A stretch of DNA of 48,019 nucleotides from Comamonadaceae bacterium (GTDB taxonomy: Bacteria > Pseudomonadota > Gammaproteobacteria > Burkholderiales > Burkholderiaceae_C). Shown piece after piece: positions 42,225 through 48,019 of the stretch. The stretch is from the NCBI GenBank assembly GCA_013297925.1, contig JAAFJC010000018.1, positions 1-48,019 of the forward strand, written 5' to 3'. The notes under the pieces are model-generated. The model saw only the letters and a program-made list of their open reading frames with translations. It ran no database searches and had not been told where the DNA came from. The translations under genes were made by a program, and so were the position numbers. Numbering within the stretch: the stretch's first letter is position 1; every line of letters starts with the position of its first letter.

Positions 42225-43166
42225 ATGCTGTCTTATATTCTGAATCGAGTTGGCTCGACTGTGATTGTCATGCTCTTAGTGAGTGTGTTCGTTTTCATGC
42301 TGCTTTACCTCGCGCCGGGTGACCCAGCTGCCGTGCTCGCGGGCGATAACGCTACGCCTGAGCAAGTCGCCAAGCTGAGGGCTTCTCTGGGCTTAAATGA
42401 TTCAGCTTTGGTGCAGTTTTGGCGATGGATATCACAAGTGCTACAAGGCAACCTCGGTGTTTCTATTTTCTCAAATGAGTCTGTGCTTGATCTTATGGCG
42501 CAACGTGCTGGGGCGACCTTATCGCTAGCTATTGCGACGATGTCAATAGCGGTGCCTTTGGCCATCACATTGGGGGTCATCGCAGCGCACAAAGCCGGAA
42601 CGATGACGGACCGAATCCTCATGCTGTTTTCGGTGGTCGGGTTTTCAGTGCCTGCGTTTGTCGTGGGCTACTTCTTGGTTTGGCTTTTTGCCATCAAATT
42701 TCAAATCGCCCCGGTTCAAGGGTACGTTCCTATCTCCGAAGGGATTGGAGCATGGCTCAAGCATCTGGCGCTACCCGCCATCACTCTTGGCCTGACCTAC
42801 ACCGCTTTGATTGCGCGAATCACCCGAGCGACCATGATTGAAGTGCTGTCGGAGGACTTTATTCGAACCGCCCGAGCGAAGGGTATGCCGATGATTGCTA
42901 TTTTGCTCAGGCATGCGCTGCGCAATGCAGGCGTGCCCATCATCACGGTGATTGGAATCGGTGTTGCGCTGCTCATCGGTGGGGTCGTGGTGACTGAGAC
43001 GGTATTCAATATTCCCGGGGTGGGTCGGCTTGTCGTTGACGCCATTGCTCGCCGAGACTATCCCATCATCCAAGGTGTGATCTTGGTTTTCTCGGGGATC
43101 TATGTGCTGCTCAATCTCGCGACCGATCTGTCGTACACGCTGATTGATCCCCGTATTCGCTACTAA
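42225..43166 (+). CDS. Dipeptide ABC transporter permease, DppB type
   Basis: 313 aa with six membrane segments. MLSYILNRVGSTVIVMLLVS and MLLYLAPGDPAAVL are the standard start, and the coupling loop TARAKGMPMIAILLRHALRNAG and the LSYTLIDPRIRY end complete the DppB/OppB pattern. AGGAG lies 8 nt upstream. It pairs with the DppC-type permease that follows. Confidence 0.95.
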   Translation: MLSYILNRVGSTVIVMLLVSVFVFMLLYLAPGDPAAVLAGDNATPEQVAKLRASLGLNDSALVQFWRWISQVLQGNLGVSIFSNESVLDLMAQRAGATLSLAIATMSIAVPLAITLGVIAAHKAGTMTDRILMLFSVVGFSVPAFVVGYFLVWLFAIKFQIAPVQGYVPISEGIGAWLKHLALPAITLGLTYTALIARITRATMIEVLSEDFIRTARAKGMPMIAILLRHALRNAGVPIITVIGIGVALLIGGVVVTETVFNIPGVGRLVVDAIARRDYPIIQGVILVFSGIYVLLNLATDLSYTLIDPRIRY

Positions 43167-43185
43167 AAAAACAAGGGTGATCAAA

Positions 43186-44067
43186 ATGACTTCAGCAGTG
43201 AATTCTCCGGCGAACGCGGGTCTTGCTCAGCCAAGCAAGTGGTCAGCCTGGCTTTTCATGCGACGCAACCCGACGATGGTTGTAGGCGGCGGATTGCTAT
43301 TGCTGATGGTTTTAGCTGCACTTGCCGCACCGTGGTTCGCAGGAGACCCTCAGACGATCAATCCGATCAATCGATTAAAAGCGCCTTCGTTAGAGTTTTG
43401 GTTAGGCACTGATCACTTAGGGCGAGATGTGTTTGCAAGAGTGATCTATGGCGCCCGGGTATCGCTCCAAGTTGGCATCTTTGTGGCTGTGGTGTCGATA
43501 TTGATCGGCACAGTCCTGGGCTTGTTGGCAGGCTATTTCCGCCAGGTGGATGCCGTCGTCACGCGGCTGATGGATGGAATGATGGCCATTCCTGCGATTC
43601 TTTTGGCGATTGCGCTGGTTGCACTCATGGGCGCTTCGGTCAGCATTGTGATTTTGGCGATTGTGTTGCCTGAGATTCCGCGCGTCGTGCGCTTGGTGAG
43701 GTCTGTTGTACTGTCGGTTCGTGAGGCGCCGTACGTTGAAGCGGCACGCGCCGGCGGTACTCGCCTGCATGTGATTCTTGGCAGGCATATCTTGCCTTCC
43801 ACCATGGCGCCCTTGATCGTGCAGGCAACCTATATCTGCGCGGCGGCGATCATCGTGGAGTCCGCATTATCGTTTTTGGGTGCTGGCGTGCCGCCAGAGA
43901 CACCGACCTGGGGCAGCATGATTGCTCAGTCGCGTCAGTATTTGCCTCGTGCACCGTGGACTGTCTTTGCGCCTGGTATCGCGCTGGCGCTGGTTGTCCT
44001 TTCTGTCAATCTTTTTGGTGATGGTTTGCGCGACTGGTTGGACCCCCGCGCAGCCCGTCGTGGCTGA
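43186..44067 (+). CDS. Dipeptide ABC transporter permease, DppC type
   Basis: 293 aa from the ATG at 43186 (AAGGGTGA upstream); an earlier in-frame start at 43144 overlaps the DppB-type gene. RRNPTMVVGGGLLLLMVLAAL, WLGTDHLGRDVFARVIYGARVSL and the coupling loop ARAGGTRLHVILGRHILPS are typical of DppC/OppC. It forms the membrane channel with the preceding permease. Confidence 0.94.
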   Translation: MTSAVNSPANAGLAQPSKWSAWLFMRRNPTMVVGGGLLLLMVLAALAAPWFAGDPQTINPINRLKAPSLEFWLGTDHLGRDVFARVIYGARVSLQVGIFVAVVSILIGTVLGLLAGYFRQVDAVVTRLMDGMMAIPAILLAIALVALMGASVSIVILAIVLPEIPRVVRLVRSVVLSVREAPYVEAARAGGTRLHVILGRHILPSTMAPLIVQATYICAAAIIVESALSFLGAGVPPETPTWGSMIAQSRQYLPRAPWTVFAPGIALALVVLSVNLFGDGLRDWLDPRAARRG

Positions 44068-44096
44068 AGCGGCTAATCTGTAAAGGAATTCTTGCG

Positions 44097-45905
44097 ATGA
44101 CACATCCAGTACTCAGTGTTCGTCAGCTCACCACATCGTTTCGGGCTGATATCTGGTCGCCGTGGAATGCGGTGGTTCGCGACTTGAGCTTTGATATTCA
44201 GGCTGGCGAGACCTTGGCTATCGTGGGTGAAAGCGGCTCAGGGAAAAGTGTCACGTCACTCTCGGCCATGCGCTTGCTTGCGCAAAGAACCAGTCGAATC
44301 GAAGGCTCTGTCAAACTGGCCGGGAAGGAATTGATGACCTTGCCAGAGGCTGACATGCGCAAGGTGCGCGGGGCAGAGGTGGCGATGATTTTTCAAGAAC
44401 CCATGACCTCACTCAATCCGATGATGACCATTGGCGATCAGGTTGCCGAGGTGCTGAAATGTCATCTTGGTCTCCCAGCGCGTCAGGCCCGACGCGAAGT
44501 GGTTGAGCTATTCGAGAAAGTACGAATCCCCAACGCGAGTGAGAGATACGACGTTTACCCGCACAAGCTCTCTGGTGGCCAGCGCCAACGCGTCATGATC
44601 GCCATGGCTCTTGCCGCGCGGCCCAAGCTTCTGATTGCAGATGAGCCGACGACGGCATTAGATGTCACGATTCAAGGCCAAGTGCTTGATTTGATCAAGG
44701 AGCTTCAAGCTGAAACTGGTATGGCGGTTTTGTTTATCACTCACGATATGGGCGTGGTCGCAGAGGTGTCTGACCGAACCTTGGTCATGCTGCGTGGCGA
44801 CAAGGTTGAGGAAGGGACCACCGAAGAGGTGTTCACTCGTGGAAAACATCCCTATACGCGCGCTTTGCTTTCTGCAGTGCCCAAACTAGGCTCGATGGCT
44901 GGCAGAGACACGCCGGCGACCTTCGGATTGATCGACCGGGATACGGGCTTGGTGGGCGAGGAGATTGCAGTGCCAGCGGCGCGAGTGGGGGCAGAGCCTG
45001 TGATGGATGTCAAAGGCTTGCGCACACGCTTTCCAGTGCGCGGCGGAATGCTGGCGCGGGTGGCCGGCGCGGTGCATGCCGTTGAGAATGTGTCGTTCAA
45101 TCTGCAAGCTGGCGAGACGCTCTCCCTGGTCGGGGAATCGGGCTGCGGTAAGTCGACGACAGGTCGATCCATTTTGCGTTTGACACAGCCCGATGATGGC
45201 GAAGTCAACGTAGATGCGGTAGCTTTGCACAAGCTCAGTGAGTCTGAGTTACGCAAAGCTAGGCGCAATATTCAAATGATTTTTCAGGATCCTTTCGCGA
45301 GTTTGAATCCTCGGGTTGCAATTGGCACCGCTTTGGCTGAGCCATTCATTGAACAAAAGATGGGCAGCGCTGAACAGGCGCGCGCTAAAGCATCTTCATT
45401 GCTGGAGCGTGTGGGTTTATCCAGCTCGATGATGGAACGCTTGCCTCATGAATTTTCTGGAGGACAACGGCAACGCATTTGCATAGCACGTGCATTGATG
45501 CTTGATCCGAAAATCATCATTGCTGATGAAGCTGTATCAGCGCTTGACGTATCCATCAAGGCTCAGGTTTGCAACTTACTGATGGAGCTTCAGCAAAGCT
45601 TTGGGCTGGCCTACTTGTTCATCAGCCACGACATGGCAGTGGTAGAGCGGGTGAGCCATCGGGTTGCGGTGATGTACATGGGAGAAATTGTAGAAATCGG
45701 CCCTCGTCGCTCCATTTTCGAGTCGCCCCAGCATCCATACACGCGAAAGTTGATTGCCGCTGTTCCAGTGCCCGATCCAGCAAGGCGAAATCTGCGCCGC
45801 AGCCAAGATGTGGAAGAGATCAAGAGCCCATTTCGTGCGAAAGGCTTTGTACCTTCTCAGCGGCACTATCTCGAAGTGAGCCCTGGCCATTTGGTCATGC
45901 AATAA
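44097..45905 (+). CDS. Peptide ABC transporter double ATPase (GsiA/DppD-DppF type)
   Basis: 602 aa. The two ATPase domains correspond to DppD and DppF in one chain. Domain 1: [10 protein letters not shown] near 41-50, [14 protein letters not shown] near 160. Domain 2: [10 protein letters not shown] near 345, [14 protein letters not shown] near 455, [11 protein letters not shown] near 475. Each ends with the oligopeptide-transporter P-Y-T-R block ([24 protein letters not shown]). The ribosome-binding site AAGGA is a little far from the start (about 9 nt). It powers the two permeases just upstream. Confidence 0.95.
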   Translation: MTHPVLSVRQLTTSFRADIWSPWNAVVRDLSFDIQAGETLAIVGESGSGKSVTSLSAMRLLAQRTSRIEGSVKLAGKELMTLPEADMRKVRGAEVAMIFQEPMTSLNPMMTIGDQVAEVLKCHLGLPARQARREVVELFEKVRIPNASERYDVYPHKLSGGQRQRVMIAMALAARPKLLIADEPTTALDVTIQGQVLDLIKELQAETGMAVLFITHDMGVVAEVSDRTLVMLRGDKVEEGTTEEVFTRGKHPYTRALLSAVPKLGSMAGRDTPATFGLIDRDTGLVGEEIAVPAARVGAEPVMDVKGLRTRFPVRGGMLARVAGAVHAVENVSFNLQAGETLSLVGESGCGKSTTGRSILRLTQPDDGEVNVDAVALHKLSESELRKARRNIQMIFQDPFASLNPRVAIGTALAEPFIEQKMGSAEQARAKASSLLERVGLSSSMMERLPHEFSGGQRQRICIARALMLDPKIIIADEAVSALDVSIKAQVCNLLMELQQSFGLAYLFISHDMAVVERVSHRVAVMYMGEIVEIGPRRSIFESPQHPYTRKLIAAVPVPDPARRNLRRSQDVEEIKSPFRAKGFVPSQRHYLEVSPGHLVMQ

Positions 45906-45922
45906 CTCTGTATTTTTGGAAA

Positions 45923-46654
45923 ATGACGCATCCTAAGCGACCTATTGTTTTGCTCACTTCTGATTTCAATGAAAAAGGGGGGGGTGAAAATAATCAAGAG
46001 TACCGACTGCAAGCAAACTACGTGAAAGCCCTGTGTCAAGCTGGTGCCATGCCGCTGGTTCTGCCCTGCGTTCCAGATGGATTAGATGACGCGCTGCGTT
46101 TGGCAGATGGCGTTGTGATCACAGGTTCTGCACCGGGCGTCGATGTACTTGCGCAGAGAGTGGATTTTGAGCGCCGGCTCGTTGCTCAGTGTCTGGACGC
46201 GCGATTGCCTTTGCTGGGAATTTGCCATGGCATGCAACTGATCGGCGAGCATCTGGGAGGTCGCATCGTGCGTGACGATCCCGCCCTCTTGGCAAAAGTG
46301 ACGCCGCATATTCCATCTGCAGTCGCAGACGTATTGGCACATGATGTGACGCTCATCGAAGGTAGCACGCTGGCGTCATGGACTGAGAAAATACGCGTGC
46401 CGGTGAACAGTTTGCACCGGCACACTTTGAAGCCTGGGGGGCAATACCGGGTTGCCGCTATAGCCGATGATGGTGTCGTGGAAGCCATTGAAGGAATCGT
46501 CGATGGCTTCTGTCTGGGTGTTCAATGGCACCCAGAGTATCTTTTGACGGATCTTGATCGGCAGCTCTGGTTCCGGTTCGTGGCATCTTGCTCAGAGCAT
46601 GGCTCGCGTCGCGTGCGTGTTGCGAGCCTGGCAGTTACTGGGTCTGACGCGTAG
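45923..46654 (+). CDS. Class I glutamine amidotransferase-like gamma-glutamyl hydrolase (PuuD-like, peptidase C26)
   Basis: 243 aa from the ATG at 45923; upstream frame lies in the ATPase gene. The nucleophile is C101 in LLGICHGMQLIGEHLGG, and the partner His/Glu are in GVQWHPEY. Start PIVLLTSDF and HRHTLKPGGQYRVAAIADDGVVEAIEG fit peptidase C26, which includes gamma-glutamyl-GABA hydrolase PuuD. It probably cuts a gamma-glutamyl amide or peptide bond in the cytoplasm. A run of eight G's at 45977-45984 lies within codons 19-21, a slippage-prone site. It follows the transporter genes and precedes dadA. Confidence 0.88.
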   Translation: MTHPKRPIVLLTSDFNEKGGGENNQEYRLQANYVKALCQAGAMPLVLPCVPDGLDDALRLADGVVITGSAPGVDVLAQRVDFERRLVAQCLDARLPLLGICHGMQLIGEHLGGRIVRDDPALLAKVTPHIPSAVADVLAHDVTLIEGSTLASWTEKIRVPVNSLHRHTLKPGGQYRVAAIADDGVVEAIEGIVDGFCLGVQWHPEYLLTDLDRQLWFRFVASCSEHGSRRVRVASLAVTGSDA

Positions 46655-46666
46655 TCAGAGCAGGAT

Positions 46667-47887
46667 ATGTCACGAATTGCAGTAGTAGGGGCGGGTGTTG
46701 TAGGTGTCGCGACGGCGTGGTTATTGCTGAGAGCGGGTCACCAGGTCACCTTGATTGATCGGTTCAAGCGCGCTGCGGAGGGTGTGAGTGAGGCGAACGG
46801 AGCGCAACTAAGTTTTGCGTACTCTGACGCTTTGGCTTCCCCAGCCATACGCAAAAAGTTGCCGGCTATTCTTCTTGATACAGACCCAGCATTTCAAATT
46901 CGTGCGCAATTGGATATTGAGTATTGGATTTGGGGTTTGCGCTTTCTGCGAGAGTCGACGTCGTCGCGCTTTGAGGCCAATACCCGTTACTTGCTGAGCA
47001 TGGCAATCAAAAGCCGCGACATACTTGCCGAACTCATGAGCCATGTTGAGTTGAACTTCGACTATGTGTCATCTGGCAAGATGATCCTCCACGAGAAAGA
47101 TGCTGACGTGATGGCTGGCCGCAGCATCCGTGAATTGAAGGCAAGTATGGGTCTTGCGCAAGAACTGCTCAGTCGCGAGGAAGCTACACGCATTGAGCCA
47201 GCGTTGGAAATGTATCCCGATCCCATCTCGTGTGTAGTCTATAGCCCACACGACGCGGCGGGTCGGCCTGATTTGTTTTGCCGCGCTTTAGTCGATGTCA
47301 TGCGCAATCAATATGGCTTGGATACAAATTTCGGCCACGAAGTCAACCGACTGATCTGCAACCGTGGGAAGGTTACTGGATTGGAAATAGATGGACTGGG
47401 CTGCAAATCGTTCGATCAAGTTATTCTCGCAACAGGCGGTGCATTGGATTTACTAAGCCCTTGGCAGCGTCCGTGGGGAGCGCTTTGGCCAGTTCAGGGA
47501 TACTCCCTGACAGGACGAGCATGTTTGAAAGCGATGCGAGTGTCGATCACAGATTTGAAGCGGAAGATCGTATTCGCGCGTGTAGGGGATGAGGTGAGAG
47601 CCGCTGGTTTAGCCGATATTGGGCGGATGAAATACCGTTTTGATCCTGCTCGGTTTGCTACTTTTCGTCAAGCAGCGGTGGATGCGTTTGGCGCCAGCTT
47701 TGAGCACGGCGCAGATGTTGACCTTACACCTTGGACAGGAGGCAGGCCGTGCACGCCATCCTCAAAACCTATCATAAGGGCAGGACCGGTGAGCGGCCTG
47801 TACTTGAACTTGGGTCACGGAACCCTAGGGTGGACACTATGCTTTGGCTCCGCACAAGAATTGTTGGAGATGATGCAGCTGAGGTAA
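46667..47887 (+). CDS. FAD-dependent D-amino-acid dehydrogenase, DadA family
   Basis: 406 aa. The FAD motif is VVGAGVVGVATAWLLLRAG (near 5-23). NGAQLSFAYSDALASP (44-59) and WTGGRPCTPSSKP...LYLNLGHGTLGWTLCFGS near the C-terminus are the DadA hallmarks. DadA oxidises D-amino acids to 2-oxo acids and passes electrons to the respiratory chain. It lies 12 bp after the gamma-glutamyl hydrolase gene, so it completes the operon. D-alanine is the usual substrate of the family, but other D-amino acids are possible. Confidence 0.92.
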   Translation: MSRIAVVGAGVVGVATAWLLLRAGHQVTLIDRFKRAAEGVSEANGAQLSFAYSDALASPAIRKKLPAILLDTDPAFQIRAQLDIEYWIWGLRFLRESTSSRFEANTRYLLSMAIKSRDILAELMSHVELNFDYVSSGKMILHEKDADVMAGRSIRELKASMGLAQELLSREEATRIEPALEMYPDPISCVVYSPHDAAGRPDLFCRALVDVMRNQYGLDTNFGHEVNRLICNRGKVTGLEIDGLGCKSFDQVILATGGALDLLSPWQRPWGALWPVQGYSLTGRACLKAMRVSITDLKRKIVFARVGDEVRAAGLADIGRMKYRFDPARFATFRQAAVDAFGASFEHGADVDLTPWTGGRPCTPSSKPIIRAGPVSGLYLNLGHGTLGWTLCFGSAQELLEMMQLR

Positions 47888-47908
47888 GGCCGAAAAGAAA
47901 AGCCAAAA

Positions 47909-48019
47909 TCAGAGCAGCGAGGCCATTTCTCCAAGCAAACGATCAATCATGGCATCGGTGTGCGTGCTAAATACTGCAATCCGAAGCGCACCTTCTTCAC
48001 CCACACCTGGGTAGTTTCT
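47909..48019 (-). CDS. C-terminal fragment of a probable fold-type-I PLP-dependent enzyme
   Basis: Only the last 36 codons are in the window, ending with TGA at 47909-47911 and reading up to 48019. The residues read NYPGVGEEGALRIAVFSTH then TDAMIDRLLGEM, recalling the C-termini of aminotransferase class I/II or alpha-oxoamine synthase enzymes (R-I-x-x-S-x-x-H-T-x-x-x-I-D). It is convergent with the dadA gene (21 bp apart). The exact family cannot be fixed from this fragment. Confidence 0.55.
   Translation of the reverse strand, partial: RNYPGVGEEGALRIAVFSTHTDAMIDRLLGEMASLL

Noticed and set aside
45569-45922. N-terminal extension of the gamma-glutamyl hydrolase frame
   Set aside because: It lies in another frame of the ATPase gene; the family start PIVLLTSDF follows the ATG at 45923.
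1-48019. CRISPR arrays, tRNA/rRNA genes, prophage or intact insertion sequences
   Set aside because: No regularly spaced direct repeats, tRNA T-loop patterns, rRNA-like segments or transposase motifs were recognised.

Overview
The window looks like a chromosomal segment of a Burkholderiales bacterium, most likely Comamonadaceae. The pointers are a Bug-family (TctC) periplasmic binding protein, DUF1631, DUF2789, MipA/OmpV and DUF4399 proteins, and a dispersed roughly 40-bp palindromic repeat of a kind I recall from Comamonadaceae genomes. The family assignment is inference, not a database result. No rRNA, tRNA, CRISPR array, prophage or intact insertion sequence was recognised.

Layout. 1-5.3 kb: a Bug protein cut by the window edge, a saccharopine-dehydrogenase-like oxidoreductase, MipA/OmpV, a YdjM-type membrane hydrolase and an AraC regulator. 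5.4-9.2 kb: an exported alpha/beta hydrolase, an exported NTF2-like protein, a VOC protein and a Baeyer-Villiger-type monooxygenase that lies between two near-identical direct repeats. 9.2-12.9 kb: a threonine/serine dehydratase, a MocA-like nucleotidyltransferase, an ABC transporter with a very small ATPase domain, a 21-residue lysine-rich micro-ORF with its own terminator, and a DUF4399 lipoprotein. 13-25 kb is mostly housekeeping: ettA, DUF1631, an RluA-type pseudouridine synthase, mfd, ispD, DUF2789, ispF, an OmdA-like protein, a small membrane HExxH protein and fabI. 25.0-26.3 kb: a two-gene HTH/nucleotidyltransferase module behind a 28-bp perfect palindrome. 26.3-31.9 kb: a complete yejABEF-type peptide importer. 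32-38.7 kb: an HSL-type esterase, an M16 peptidase, a TadA-haloalkane dehalogenase fusion and a DUF2252 protein.

39-48 kb is a second, unrelated peptide importer operon. Its order is binding protein, M81/MlrC peptidase, two permeases, fused double ATPase, class I glutamine-amidotransferase-like gamma-glutamyl hydrolase, and DadA-type D-amino-acid dehydrogenase. It meets a convergent gene whose visible C-terminus resembles fold-type-I PLP enzymes. Together these genes suggest uptake and catabolism of unusual peptides, possibly with D-residues or gamma-glutamyl bonds.

Most notable observations: (i) an in-frame fusion of tRNA adenosine deaminase TadA to a DhlA-like haloalkane dehalogenase with both catalytic sites intact; (ii) a dispersed repeat found between genes and also read in frame inside at least five housekeeping or transport proteins, but not seen in the 39-48 kb operon; (iii) a putative toxin-antitoxin-like pair with an operator over the -35 box and an apparently leaderless mRNA; (iv) the 21-residue basic micro-ORF.
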